Assembly (NCBI GenBank): GCA_021713295.1 | Contig: JAKJJU010000015.1 | Span: 1 to 64,000, forward strand | DNA: 64,000 nucleotides | From: Thiotrichales bacterium 19S3-11 | GTDB taxonomy: Bacteria > Pseudomonadota > Gammaproteobacteria > Francisellales > Francisellaceae | Direction: 5' to 3' | In this document: piece by piece, positions 1 to 9,792 of the stretch | Position numbering within the stretch: the stretch's first letter is position 1 | Layout of the letters: the number at the start of each line of letters is the position of its first letter | Notes under the pieces: model-generated | Told to the model about the DNA's origin: nothing | The model's database searches: none | The model's input: the letters and a program-made list of their open reading frames with translations, nothing else | Made by a program: the position numbers and the translations under genes

Positions 1-89
1 CAAAATCGTTTAGCAGTTGAAGATATTGTTAAATTCTCTTGTTGTTTTACTTCTAAAACTTTGTCCCTAAAATCTTGTGAGTATGCCAT
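1..89 (-). CDS. IS630-family transposase, N-terminal fragment (runs off left edge)
   Basis: Reading leftward from an ATG at 87-89, 29 codons are open to the window edge. The start MAYSQDFRDKVLEV and the following KQQ..LTISSTAKRF match the helix-turn-helix N-terminus typical of IS630/Tc1-mariner type transposases (usual opening MAYS.DFR.KV). Only about a tenth of the protein is visible, so it cannot be judged intact. It lies immediately before the truncated MFS gene on the opposite strand, suggesting that this element broke that gene. Family assignment comes from the short motif only. Confidence 0.7.
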   Translation of the reverse strand, partial: MAYSQDFRDKVLEVKQQENLTISSTAKRF

Positions 90-171
90 TAAAAATAATT
101 CAAAACCAGATAGTTAAACAATTAAAGTAGTTATAACTCATTTAGAGGCTAATTTAAACTGTGTTAGCTAT
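1..171. mobile_element. End of an IS630-type insertion sequence (boundary approximate)
   Basis: The region from the transposase start (89) to about 171 is non-coding and has no counterpart in the MFS gene that starts abruptly at 172. IS630 elements insert at TA dinucleotides; a TA lies at 169-170 next to the resumption of MFS coding. The other end and its inverted repeat are outside the window, so the exact boundary is inferred. Confidence 0.5.
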
Positions 172-1149
172 ATGATGATGGTTACTGATTTAATAGCAGG
201 CGTATTAACATTTGCACTTTTTTTAACAAGCAATATGGCGTTAGCATTAGTCCTAATTTTTATTAGAGCATCCGTTGTTTGTTTTAATGTTCCTGCACAG
301 CAAGCCTACATTAAACATGTTGTCTCTGAAGCGCAGTTATTAAAAGCGTCAAGTTATACAACGGTTGTATTTCAAATGTGTAAAGTTTTAGGCCCTATGC
401 TTGGGGCTTTGGTCTTAGTGATTGCTTCAGCTAGAATCTGCTTAGCGATTAATGCGTTTAGCTTTATTCTCTCAGCACTTATATTATTTGGGCTTCCACT
501 TGATAAGGTATTAGATGATCAGAGGCAACTACAAAAAAATAGCTGGTTAGACGATTTTGTTTCTGGATTAAAATTAATTTTTCAAAACCGATTACTTAAA
601 ATAGTAATTCTATTAGCTATGGTATGGTTTTTTTGTTCTCTGGTTCGACTAACACAATTGGCAATTTTTCTTCATCATGTATTACCCAAAGAGCCACAGG
701 CTTTGGGTATTTTTGTTGGGCTTGATGGTTTTGGTGCGGTAATAACAAGTGTATTAATGAGCAGGAAAAAAGATATTGTTAATTATTGGGCATATTTTAG
801 TGTGGGATTTATTATTCTAGCAATAGGTGTTTTATTATTAAGTTTATATCAACTCGCTTGGCCTTCTTGGTTATTGTATCTATTTGCATTTATTATTGGT
901 TTAGGAACAGGTATTCAATTAGTTACTTATGGATATTTAATCAAAAAAGAAACGGATCAAAAACAGATGGGACGTGTCTCAGGTGCGGCCTTAGCGATGC
1001 AAAATTTAGCTTTAGCAATTGGCACACTATCAAGTGGTTTTTTAGTGATGCATTTAGGTATACGCGAGGTATATTTCATGTTATCTATCATCTTATTTGG
1101 TCTATCAATTTGTGCGTATTTATTCCTTAAACGCTTTAGAGGCATTTGA
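172..1149 (+). pseudogene. MFS transporter (MFS_3 / EntS-like), 5'-truncated by IS insertion
   Basis: Membrane protein of 325 residues with about ten hydrophobic segments. The first visible segment (MMMVTDLIAGVLTFALF) and the following FNVPAQQAYIKHVV correspond to TM3 and the TM4 loop of MFS_3 exporters, where TM3 normally follows a D.x.x.R-type loop after TM1-TM2. About 75-85 N-terminal residues are therefore missing (family usual length about 400-420). The frame continues upstream only to a stop at 115-117, and the residues it adds do not look like an MFS N-terminus. The adjoining IS630 transposase explains the loss. Three ATGs at 172-180 could still start a product, but a transporter without its first two helices is probably inactive. 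Substrate unknown. Confidence 0.7.
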
Positions 1150-1155
1150 TATAAT

Positions 1156-1773
1156 TTAGAGCATTTCATTATCAATACTATCAAAGACACGGTTAGAATT
1201 TAGATAGGTTTGCGGATAAAAAACCTGTGGTGGATTCATCCTGTTTTGATCTCTGAAATTGCGGCAAGTGATCATATCAACTTCATTAACATGAAATAAT
1301 GGGAATAATTTTTCATCAAGTTGTTTGAGGTTAAATTGGCCTGATGCTTTATCATTACAGTAGATTAAAGCGCTGATATATTTTGCTGGCTGATTGTGCA
1401 TATACTTAAAGAGGACTGGTAAGGTAGCTTGTGCCTGCATTTTATCCATTGGTATAATACGATAATTTGAAAATTGACTACTTTGCGTAGTAAAGGAATC
1501 CAGTGTAATAAATTGATCTGTAGCAGCTATTTGCTTAAGCGTTAGCATATCATTTGGTTGTGTCATAAAATGATAAGTATTTGATAGACGTGTGAATTGA
1601 TCTTTTTTTGGATGCCAGTCACAATGTGCAGAGAATAACAAACGATGGTAGGATGCCTTTGGGTCAAAGCAATACAGTAGGTAGGTATTATAACCTAATT
1701 GGAGCTCATTTAGTTGATAAATTTTATTATGATAATGAACCATAGTAATATGAAAAAATGGATCTTCAGTCAT
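1156..1773 (-). CDS. Hypothetical protein, 205 aa
   Basis: I do not recognise this protein. It has no signal peptide or membrane segment, is rich in Tyr, His, Gln and Asn, and ends in an acidic tail (FDSIDNEML). The ATG at 1773 is chosen; an in-frame TTG lies three bases upstream, and an AAGGAA about 10 bases upstream serves either. It converges with the broken MFS gene, the stops being six bases apart. Its isolated position and polar composition would suit an accessory or effector-like gene, but nothing specific supports that. Confidence 0.6.
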   Translation of the reverse strand: MTEDPFFHITMVHYHNKIYQLNELQLGYNTYLLYCFDPKASYHRLLFSAHCDWHPKKDQFTRLSNTYHFMTQPNDMLTLKQIAATDQFITLDSFTTQSSQFSNYRIIPMDKMQAQATLPVLFKYMHNQPAKYISALIYCNDKASGQFNLKQLDEKLFPLFHVNEVDMITCRNFRDQNRMNPPQVFYPQTYLNSNRVFDSIDNEML

Positions 1774-1915
1774 CAAAACATTTCCTTAGTATCAAGATAG
1801 CTGGTTTATGATTACTATTGTTTGATCATAGAAATAAATGCTTGAATAAGTTAGATCGAGTTATACGCTGGTTTGTTTTTATTGAAATATAATGCTCAGA
1901 TAATAAGCGTTTTTA

Positions 1916-3094
1916 TTAGGCTTGAGATAGTTGATTAAGTGTTAGAATATTTTGATTATTTAAAATGGGTAAGATAATTTTTTCTCTGTAATTAATAACT
2001 TGTGGATCTTCACTTTGAGGTTGGAATATAGCCTTTAGTAAATAGCTTAGGCGTACGCCGTTTAAATACACTTGTTGGTTAATATCTTTATCATATTGAT
2101 TTAGCAGTAATAAGTTATAGTCTACAATAATCGACTTTTCATTTGAGCTTAATTGATAATGAAACGTATCGTCATCGCTAATTAGCATTTTGCAGGCAAG
2201 CTTGGAGGTGCCTAATGCCCAACTAATGACATTAAGCTCTGTTTTATCATCATAGGTTCCAGTACGTGTTGCCAAATAATTTAAGTAGTCAAGGTATTGA
2301 TCTTTGTTTTGACTCCATAATTCAAAACCATTCGGTGAATAACTTGAGTCAATCGTTTCTTGAAGCTGATTAAATTCGGCAAGTTCGCTATCAAAATAAG
2401 CATGTAAATTAGCAATTGATTGTGGAGTATAATCATCAAAAGGATTGCTACCGGTAACTTGTTGATAGTATGGATTTTCATTAGCTTGAAAATACATTTT
2501 ATTACCACCATAGGTATCAAGTCCGTCAAGTACTGGGTCGCTGGCATGTAAAGGTTGTGCGAGATCACCCATGAAGTGGATTAGATATCGTAAGGCCGTT
2601 GCTTTTTCACTATTGGATGTATTATTTAGAGCAAGTGTTTTAATGGCACTTTCTATAGCCGTGACTATATTTTCTTTATTTTCATTGATTGTTTGATTGA
2701 TGTAAGCGTTGTTAAGCGTATTGCTGCAGTATTGGCTATCACCTTGTTTGGATAAATCTAAGCGAATATCAATAAAATGCATACTTGAGAAATTATTTTT
2801 TTGATTAAAGTTGACCCAATAATAGCGTTTGATATCATCTGGCCAGCTGGCAGCACCTTGCATGTAGTTGTAGGTTTGGTATAAAACTTCTGGCGTAGGG
2901 CTAGGTTGCTTGCCATCACCAATTTGTGGTACATCCGGCTGGGTATTTAATAATTGATCAACTTTTGTTAAGGTTGTATGATCAAGCTGCTCATAGGCAA
3001 TTTCTGCAACTAGCGCATGGCCTGTGCTCCATAGAGCATTTGCATTATGAGTTAAAAGCCCGAAAGTTAGAATAAATATTACTATTTTTTTCAC
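1916..3094 (-). CDS. Secreted S1/P1-type nuclease
   Basis: Zinc-dependent single-strand nuclease/3'-nucleotidase of the S1/P1 family, exported. The GTG at 3094 is the best start: AAGGATAT lies just upstream and the protein then begins with a clean signal peptide (KK, hydrophobic core, THNANA). The mature N-terminus carries the family's key Trp in LWSTGHALVAEIA. Other trinuclear zinc ligands are visible in order: ASWPDDIKRY, SSMHFIDI and LIHFMGDLAQPLHASD (H, D, H). About 392 aa, somewhat longer than the usual 270-330. An in-frame TTG nine codons upstream is less likely. In an intracellular bacterium such an enzyme could scavenge host nucleotides (inference). Confidence 0.88.
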   Translation of the reverse strand: MKKIVIFILTFGLLTHNANALWSTGHALVAEIAYEQLDHTTLTKVDQLLNTQPDVPQIGDGKQPSPTPEVLYQTYNYMQGAASWPDDIKRYYWVNFNQKNNFSSMHFIDIRLDLSKQGDSQYCSNTLNNAYINQTINENKENIVTAIESAIKTLALNNTSNSEKATALRYLIHFMGDLAQPLHASDPVLDGLDTYGGNKMYFQANENPYYQQVTGSNPFDDYTPQSIANLHAYFDSELAEFNQLQETIDSSYSPNGFELWSQNKDQYLDYLNYLATRTGTYDDKTELNVISWALGTSKLACKMLISDDDTFHYQLSSNEKSIIVDYNLLLLNQYDKDINQQVYLNGVRLSYLLKAIFQPQSEDPQVINYREKIILPILNNQNILTLNQLSQA

Positions 3095-3244
3095 GTCTAT
3101 ATCCTTATATCTTATATTCAAGGTAGGTATTTAGTAATTTATTTCATATAAATTGTTAAGAAATTATACATGGATTGATAACTAAAAAACTAGGAAAAAT
3201 AGATAATTAAATAATTTTGCAAATTAATAAATTACCACACTTAA

Positions 3245-4336
3245 CTAAAATATACGCTTTAAAATGGGTGATTTACAAATAATATAACCCAATATAAATG
3301 AAAATATGACAGAAGGAATCGCAATAATTACAAAGTTGACTAATGGTATTTCAGTCATAAATAATCGTAGTATACTTATAAAGATTACTAAAGGAATGAC
3401 TTGAATAACGTAAGCCGCATAGCTAGATCTGGCTAAAATTTCTGTCATTTTATTCGTTGTATTAAACAGGACTTTAAACGAGTAAATAATAAATAAGCAT
3501 AAGCCAAAAACGGTGAATCCTCTTGATAGAACATAGCCATTTAAATGATAGCCTGATAGTATTTTTATTAAAAAGGCATAGGCAATTAACCACATTAAAA
3601 TACCGGCAAATGCATGTTTAAAGCTAATTTGATCGAGCCACTGGTATTGGTAAGCCTTAACACCCAAATAAAACATAACAAGATACATAGGAAAATATTT
3701 TAAATCGTGAAACCCAAGAAAATCCTCACCGAGTAGATTTTGTAGGTATAAACCGATGGCATTAAAAATGATCATAACAGTTGCAAGTAGAAGAATTAAA
3801 AAGATAGTTGGAATTTGTTTTTGCTTCGTTTTTTGTGATTGATTTTTTGATGTAACCAACGAGTGACCAATAAGAAATAAAAGATTAAATACAATTAATG
3901 TCCAGCAAAACCAAGTGACGCCTAACTGCATATTTGCAAACTTTAATAAGCTTACATAAAAGGTAAGTACTTCAATATAACTTGCATGTTTTGGCCCAAG
4001 ATAGGCAACAATTGGCGTAATAATAAAGACAGTGATTAATACTGGAATACCCAAACGCTTTAACTTATCTAAAATAAAGCGACTACTACCTTTTTTTAAT
4101 AGCGATGGGTAGCTAAAATAGGCTGAAATAAAGAAAAACAAACTCATAAAAAAGGATTGGTTAATCCCTTGTAAATTGCTTAAGATGTCATATTGCCATT
4201 GATTTTCTGTAATTACCTGAGGCAGGTTAAAGCCAACGGGATCTAAGCCAGCTGCTCCAGCAGCATGGTGAATAATCACCAAAATAGCCAAAACCCATTT
4301 GATATTATCCAAATAATGATATCGCTTACGTTCCAT
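3245..4336 (-). CDS. Acyltransferase 3 family membrane protein (OpgC/MdoC-like)
   Basis: Integral membrane acyltransferase of about ten helices. The N-terminus RYHYLDNIKWVLAILVIIHH carries the family's LD.IKG/R-type motif (residues 9-14) and the conserved His pair at 23-24 that acts in acyl transfer. The MFFFISAYF-like stretch near residue 70 and the LYxQNLLG loop are also typical. Members O-acetylate or O-succinylate surface polysaccharides or osmoregulated glucans; the substrate here cannot be read from sequence. 363 aa is a normal length. ATG at 4336 with an AGGATAAG about 10 bases upstream. It follows ppiC on the same strand with a 91-base gap. Confidence 0.8.
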   Translation of the reverse strand: MERKRYHYLDNIKWVLAILVIIHHAAGAAGLDPVGFNLPQVITENQWQYDILSNLQGINQSFFMSLFFFISAYFSYPSLLKKGSSRFILDKLKRLGIPVLITVFIITPIVAYLGPKHASYIEVLTFYVSLLKFANMQLGVTWFCWTLIVFNLLFLIGHSLVTSKNQSQKTKQKQIPTIFLILLLATVMIIFNAIGLYLQNLLGEDFLGFHDLKYFPMYLVMFYLGVKAYQYQWLDQISFKHAFAGILMWLIAYAFLIKILSGYHLNGYVLSRGFTVFGLCLFIIYSFKVLFNTTNKMTEILARSSYAAYVIQVIPLVIFISILRLFMTEIPLVNFVIIAIPSVIFSFILGYIICKSPILKRIF

Positions 4337-4427
4337 CGTAATACACTTATCCTAGAGGCGGTGATAATAACCACCGCTTAAATTAAATTTTATATCAGGA
4401 TAAATGATTGGAAGAAAAAATAAAAGA

Positions 4428-4709
4428 TTAGCTGCGCTCAGTAATTTCAACTAAGTGATAGCCAAACTGTGTTTTAACTGGGCCATGAACTTTACCAACT
4501 TCTTCATTAAAAACAACTTGGTCAAATTCAGGAACCATTTGGCCTTGGCTAAACGTTCCTAATTCACCACCACGTTGGCCAGATGGGCAAAGTGAGTGAG
4601 CCTTTGCAGCTTCTTCAAAAGTAACAGCACCATTTTCAATTTGACCTTTTAAGTCATTACATTGTGCTTCAGTTTCTACTAAAATGTGGCGCGCGCTTGC
4701 AGTTGTCAT
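4428..4709 (-). CDS. ppiC: Peptidyl-prolyl cis-trans isomerase C (single-domain parvulin)
   Basis: A bare parvulin domain of 93 aa, the same length as Escherichia coli PpiC. Diagnostic blocks: SARHILVETE at the start, SLCPSGQRGGELGTFSQGQMVPEFDQVVF in the middle and KTQFGYHLVEITERS at the end, giving the His-His/Cys/Phe active-site set. No signal peptide, so cytoplasmic. It catalyses proline isomerisation during folding. ATG at 4709 with AGGACTAGAGAC upstream. Noteworthy because the PpiD protein at 37.5 kb lacks its own parvulin domain. Confidence 0.95.
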   Translation of the reverse strand: MTTASARHILVETEAQCNDLKGQIENGAVTFEEAAKAHSLCPSGQRGGELGTFSQGQMVPEFDQVVFNEEVGKVHGPVKTQFGYHLVEITERS

Positions 4710-5222
4710 TGTCTCTAGTCCTTATATTATTTAGGTTTTAAAGTTCACTACTATAACGTAGTTTAGGCGAAGATACAAAGGGGAACGATAAAACTAACTA
4801 AAGACAAAAAAAACTTGTAACTGCCTCCATCCAAAGTTAATGACAATGACCGTCATTTAACTTTGCTATTTCAGCTTTAGTTTGAGAGAGCAAGTCTCTA
4901 GAGGTGGTCGTAAATAGGTTTGGTGGGTTGGTTCTTTCAAATAACAAATTTTGTAATATAAAATATTATTTAAAGATGATTTATTTATATATATCATATA
5001 ACTATATGCTTAATTTTATGAATTAATTGTTGATTATGAAAATTTAATGGTTGACAGATATTCTGATTGCTGAGACATTGATTATATGAGGTCATTTATT
5101 TAATTACTTTATGGGGGGTAGTTTTCATCAATAGTTAACATGCTTTTAGTACTAATTTTTTTAAAGCACATTTTAATTTTCATTTAATCATTTGGTGTAA
5201 CTCTATATTGAGGGGTAGGGGT
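4710..5222. promoter_or_regulatory. 513-bp intergenic region with dyad, upstream of ppiC and the giant gene
   Basis: No gene is seen. It contains a 13-14 bp inverted repeat (4832-4844 with 4852-4865, one bulged base, 7-base loop), a smaller AGAGA/TCTCT hairpin at 4885-4899, and a consensus -35 hexamer TTGACA at 5051-5056 pointing to the giant gene, though no good -10 stands 17 bases on. The last 150 bases are very AT-rich until a purine-rich AGGGGTAGGGG directly before the start at 5223. Confidence 0.4.
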
Positions 5223-8200
5223 ATGACATTTATTTTAAAAAATCAGTTAGATATAATTGATCAGTTTAAATCTGTTAGAGATAAAGAAATAAACCTTATT
5301 GAAGGTGAAATATCAGAACTCACTGAGCTGTTAAAAAAAGAAACTTGGTCTGAAGAAGACAGTGAGAATTTGGTTGGGCGTGATAGTAACAGTAAGCAGA
5401 TTAAGGAAGAAAATTTAAACTTAATACGTCGAAGAGATGAATTAGTAAAAGATAGTTCTGAGAGAAAAAACAATATAGAAAAGTTGCTTAGTCCGAAAGC
5501 AACACAGGCGGTTACTAATATTGATGAGACACAAATAACAAAGCTTATACAATTAAAAAATAATTATCAGTTAGCTGATATATTCGCAGGTAAAAATAAT
5601 GAAGCGATTAAAGACTTGCTAAATTTTACCAGTAGATATGAACAATTAACCAAAGGAATTGATAGCTTAGAAGAGAAGGAAAAAACAAATATAGATAGTC
5701 TCAAAACGTTAAAAGCTAAAAAAGAAGCGCTTAAACCTGTTGTTGAGCGTTATATTATATTGAAAACACTTATTAAGTCTGTCAAAAAAGATTATAAACA
5801 ACATTTGATGCGCAAAGATAAACTCTCTGATGGAAATGCAGATAAACGTATTGCAGAAAAGTTTTTATTATGGGATAAGATTAACCTTTTAGAGATGAAT
5901 TATAATACATTAGCTGATGCATTACTTGAAACCCATCAAGGGTTAAAATCTCGAGAACCATTTTTCAGAATTTCTGATAGTCGTAGAATATTTCTTCAAC
6001 ATCTAAGTCAACTTGGTATTGGTGAAAACTTAATTACTAACAGATCAGATTTATCTGAATTTATAGAAACTGGCTTATGGAGTTCTCAGAATTCGCAATA
6101 CTTGCTAGATGTTGCTTCTAGTTCAGATAGCTATTTAGATAAAGAGTTGGGGATTACATTACAAAGTAATCATCTTGCTGTGCAAGAATTTAAAAAAAAA
6201 CATGAAACCGATCAGAAAAGCGAGTTAATAAACTCCAGCTCGACTAAAAATGTAATTAACGCAATAGACCTTTACGCTTTAGAAGAAGAATTAAAATCAT
6301 ATCACGCGACTATGCAAGATCTTGATTGGGTTAACCGCACTATTGATGCTAATAATCAAAAGCTTGAAAATCGTAAAGATGAAATAGTACATGATCCGAA
6401 GGCTTATATTAATAATAAAATAAGGGGTTTTGAGTCTGATAAGGAAGAGAGACAGAAGCTAATTTTAGCAGACATTAAAGAATGTTTAAATAATAGGGGA
6501 GCTATTATAGATGATAGTAAAAAATATCTACAACAAGATAATATTAATTATTTTTTATCTTTAAAAGTAAATGATATATATTTCAATGATATTAAAAAGA
6601 CGTTTGAAAGCTTACAGGTTAAGATTAATGATACTCTTATTAAATTAGATGAATTGCTTACTAGCTTAGATGATATTACCTACCCTGACGTACTTAGTGT
6701 TTATACTAAATTAAAGGTATGTCTAGGTGAAATTGAAACCTTGAAGCAGAAGGTTGAAATAGAAAGTGCTCGGTTAGTCTATTTTTTACTGACAAATAGT
6801 AGCACAGAGATAAAGGTACCAAGTGATCTTAATATTAACTTTAGTGGTTATGATCTGAGGGCGGTAGATTTAAGTAGAGTTAAATACACGGATGGTACTG
6901 ATTATGATTTCTCAAAGGCTAAGTTTAATAAGGCTATATTAGGTTCAGTCTCAGTAGAGGAGTTACGAAATAACTGCGTTGAATTTCAAACGAAGTTAGG
7001 TCTTGAGGAATTAAGAAGTGGTACAATTATTGATATTCTGAAGACGAAAGATAAAGGTGAGGTTATTGATGCATGGAATCAATGTTTTCCATTTTATCCA
7101 ATTAATCCATCAAATGAACGCTATCAAAGTGCTATTGAACAAAATCTACTAAAAATAGAGAAAGATCTAGAAAAAAATATAGCGTTACAAACAGTTTTTC
7201 CAACGAAGTTTAACGACTGTGATCTATCACAAGCTAGATTTATTGGTGATATTCATGGAGTGTTTCATAAGATTGCAATGCCTAAAGATTTAAAAGATGT
7301 AAATCTTAGAAATTGCAGAATAACCGAGGCAAATTTTGATGAAGTTAGGGTTAATGAAAATACACGTTTGCCTCTAAATATAACTGTAAACTTAAAAAAT
7401 ATTATTAATGATGCATCCGTAGGTAAAACCTTAAATTTGGGGCATGCAAACATTATAGGTAAAAATGGTGCTAGATTACCTCAAAATTTGAAGCGGGTTA
7501 ATTTAGATGGGGCTAATGTATCAAATCTTGAGTTAGATGGTGGGCTAATTGATGAAACAACGGTATTAAATAATGTCACCTTTGAAAATGTTACTTTTAA
7601 AAATTTGAAGTCAAACAATGGAGTATTTAAGAACTGTATATTTAAAAACTGTACTTTTGAAACTATTGGAGAGAATGAACGTCAAAAGGTTAAATTCGAA
7701 AACTGTACTTTCGAGGATAAAACCATTATTAAAGGTAAGATGTTTAATTCAGTTTATTTTACTAATGTTAGTTTTCAGCAATTGCATATAGATAAAGATA
7801 CAGAATTAAAGGAGATACAAATTGGAGGAACGTATAAGCTTGATGCATTAGGGGGGGATAACTCTCATGCAAGCACTATATTTATTAAGAGAAGCACTGA
7901 AAATAACCAGCCCCATACTAAAGCTGGCAAACTCTTAAATATATTAAGCTCTAATGGTGTAAACAAAAACTCAACGTTAGAAGTTGACGAGTTATCTGCA
8001 AACCAATTTTTGTCCATTTTGGAGGGAAATTTAAATAAACATATTAATCGAACAAAAAATACAATTGATAATACAGATGATATGAGAAATGAGGCTTTCC
8101 ATTTGGTTAAAAATAATATAGCAAAAATAAAATCTTTGGAAGAATGTAATCGTATCCAACAGGCATTTAAAAATTGGCAAGCGTCAGAAAATGGTAAGGA

Positions 8201-9704
8201 AGATCATGGTGATGTTAAATGGCGTTTATTTAACTCATATGGAAAGTTTACTAAAAAAACAGAGCCATCTGCTGCAGGGGTTGCAATTTTAAAATTAGTT
8301 GATATCGAGATAAGAAAAAGAACCACAGAGGCAGAAAGAATACAAAGAGAGCAAAATAGTAGTGCGCAACTTCCCGTTGAATATAAGTGTTTGCATAAAG
8401 CGTTTAACCACTTTAATGCTGTAGATTATCGATTTACTGATGTAGAGCGCAATTTTATTGATAATATCAAGGAAAATCAGTATGTTAAGCCTATAGCGAG
8501 TTTTGGAGAAGAATGGAAGTCATACATTCAGAAATTTTCTGAGATTAAAGGCAGAGCTAATGCAAGTGAAATGATTTCAGAATCATCACAGTTTGTGAAG
8601 CGTTACCTCAACACACATATTAATTTTGACAATATATTAAATTATGTAAATCAGTTATATCAAACAAATCCAGAGAAAATTGATTCATTCATTGATGAAT
8701 TAGACTTGTTGGAATTACAAGGGTTATCAATTTTTATCGACTATGATATAAAAACACACACTAATACCATTAAGGCGATTAATGATGAGTATGATAAAAT
8801 TTCATTGGATATCATAAATATTTTTGTAAACACAGTAAATGAAATTATAAGTGGGGATAAGTTAAATAATAATGAGAAAGAATGCTTTCTTATGGCAATA
8901 GCAGAAACACCGTTTTCTAAACAGTCTTTTTTGGATGTAAATCAGATAAAAGCATTAATGAAAGGTAAAGAAGGGGTTGACTTATTTTCTTGTAACGTAT
9001 TAAAACCTCATCAGCAATTGGAATTTTTTAATGAGTTATTAATGCTGTTTGATGAGTCATTCTATTTTGATAGTTTGAACCAAAAAGAGAGTTTTTGTAA
9101 GATAAAAAAAGCATTTTTTACTTGCTTTAAAGATCAATTAGATCGTAGCAAAAACCAAGTAGTTACTTTAGGTAGTGAAGAAAAATTAAAAATGAATTCT
9201 ATTGAGTTAAGTAATCAAAGTAGGGGGCATTTGAGCGATATTAAAAATGATATAAAAGGCGCATTGAAATGTAAAGCATTTGACTATCAAGTTGAAGTGT
9301 TTGCAAAAAAAGTTACTCATCAGTTAGTTGCTGGAAATCAAAACCGTCAAGATATAAATACGTTATTAAGTCCTATAGCTAATATAAAGGAAAATAAATT
9401 ATATTTTAATACGAAAAACCACTCATTAGAAACTATAGTTGATATGCTTAATCAAGTGATTAAAGAGTTTGAAAAGGCTGGGCTTCTAACAGAAACTACT
9501 AAAAAGGAAATCATGAGGCTATCCAAAGATGAAACTATATTTAAATCAATACCTAACCTAGAAAAAATGATGGTGATGAATACTAATTCTAATCAATTTT
9601 GTGTTGCAGAAATTAGCAGAGTGAAAAATCAGCCGGTGCAGCTATTTGCTTCGTCTAAAAATATGCCAGGATCAAAAGTTGAGTTGAGTTCACATGGGTT
9701 TTAA
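5223..9704 (+). CDS. Giant coiled-coil protein with pentapeptide-like repeats; effector candidate
   Basis: Predicted protein of 1493 aa, no signal peptide and no membrane segment. The start is the ATG at 5223 behind a purine-only AGGGGTAGGGG; a TTG five codons upstream falls inside that SD and is rejected. Residues about 1-530 are strongly helical and charged (coiled coil). Three stretches (about 540-580, 660-700, 750-840) show A/D-N-L-x-x and C-x-F-x-N type repeats such as FKNCIFKNCTFE and YDLRAVDLSRVKY, the beta-helical pentapeptide pattern. The rest (850-1493) is again helical. It is rich in Lys, Asn, Glu and Ile. Length, composition and isolation resemble Dot/Icm effectors of Legionella-like bacteria, and DotA is encoded nearby; that role is inference. 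No catalytic motif was recognised. Confidence 0.75.
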   Translation: MTFILKNQLDIIDQFKSVRDKEINLIEGEISELTELLKKETWSEEDSENLVGRDSNSKQIKEENLNLIRRRDELVKDSSERKNNIEKLLSPKATQAVTNIDETQITKLIQLKNNYQLADIFAGKNNEAIKDLLNFTSRYEQLTKGIDSLEEKEKTNIDSLKTLKAKKEALKPVVERYIILKTLIKSVKKDYKQHLMRKDKLSDGNADKRIAEKFLLWDKINLLEMNYNTLADALLETHQGLKSREPFFRISDSRRIFLQHLSQLGIGENLITNRSDLSEFIETGLWSSQNSQYLLDVASSSDSYLDKELGITLQSNHLAVQEFKKKHETDQKSELINSSSTKNVINAIDLYALEEELKSYHATMQDLDWVNRTIDANNQKLENRKDEIVHDPKAYINNKIRGFESDKEERQKLILADIKECLNNRGAIIDDSKKYLQQDNINYFLSLKVNDIYFNDIKKTFESLQVKINDTLIKLDELLTSLDDITYPDVLSVYTKLKVCLGEIETLKQKVEIESARLVYFLLTNSSTEIKVPSDLNINFSGYDLRAVDLSRVKYTDGTDYDFSKAKFNKAILGSVSVEELRNNCVEFQTKLGLEELRSGTIIDILKTKDKGEVIDAWNQCFPFYPINPSNERYQSAIEQNLLKIEKDLEKNIALQTVFPTKFNDCDLSQARFIGDIHGVFHKIAMPKDLKDVNLRNCRITEANFDEVRVNENTRLPLNITVNLKNIINDASVGKTLNLGHANIIGKNGARLPQNLKRVNLDGANVSNLELDGGLIDETTVLNNVTFENVTFKNLKSNNGVFKNCIFKNCTFETIGENERQKVKFENCTFEDKTIIKGKMFNSVYFTNVSFQQLHIDKDTELKEIQIGGTYKLDALGGDNSHASTIFIKRSTENNQPHTKAGKLLNILSSNGVNKNSTLEVDELSANQFLSILEGNLNKHINRTKNTIDNTDDMRNEAFHLVKNNIAKIKSLEECNRIQQAFKNWQASENGKEDHGDVKWRLFNSYGKFTKKTEPSAAGVAILKLVDIEIRKRTTEAERIQREQNSSAQLPVEYKCLHKAFNHFNAVDYRFTDVERNFIDNIKENQYVKPIASFGEEWKSYIQKFSEIKGRANASEMISESSQFVKRYLNTHINFDNILNYVNQLYQTNPEKIDSFIDELDLLELQGLSIFIDYDIKTHTNTIKAINDEYDKISLDIINIFVNTVNEIISGDKLNNNEKECFLMAIAETPFSKQSFLDVNQIKALMKGKEGVDLFSCNVLKPHQQLEFFNELLMLFDESFYFDSLNQKESFCKIKKAFFTCFKDQLDRSKNQVVTLGSEEKLKMNSIELSNQSRGHLSDIKNDIKGALKCKAFDYQVEVFAKKVTHQLVAGNQNRQDINTLLSPIANIKENKLYFNTKNHSLETIVDMLNQVIKEFEKAGLLTETTKKEIMRLSKDETIFKSIPNLEKMMVMNTNSNQFCVAEISRVKNQPVQLFASSKNMPGSKVELSSHGF

Positions 9705-9792
9705 ATGGCTCATAGATGATAAGAGGATACGCACAAATATCAATAGAATAAGTGGGTGGATTATCAATAATACTAAGAACTTAAAAGAGCTA

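Noticed and set aside
858-1190. Overlapping open frames within the MFS gene on both strands
   Set aside because: They lie wholly or mostly inside the MFS coding frame, show no family motif and have no SD.
4885-4903. AGAGA/TCTCT hairpin with CTCTAGAG palindrome as a terminator
   Set aside because: Short stem and no T-run on either strand.
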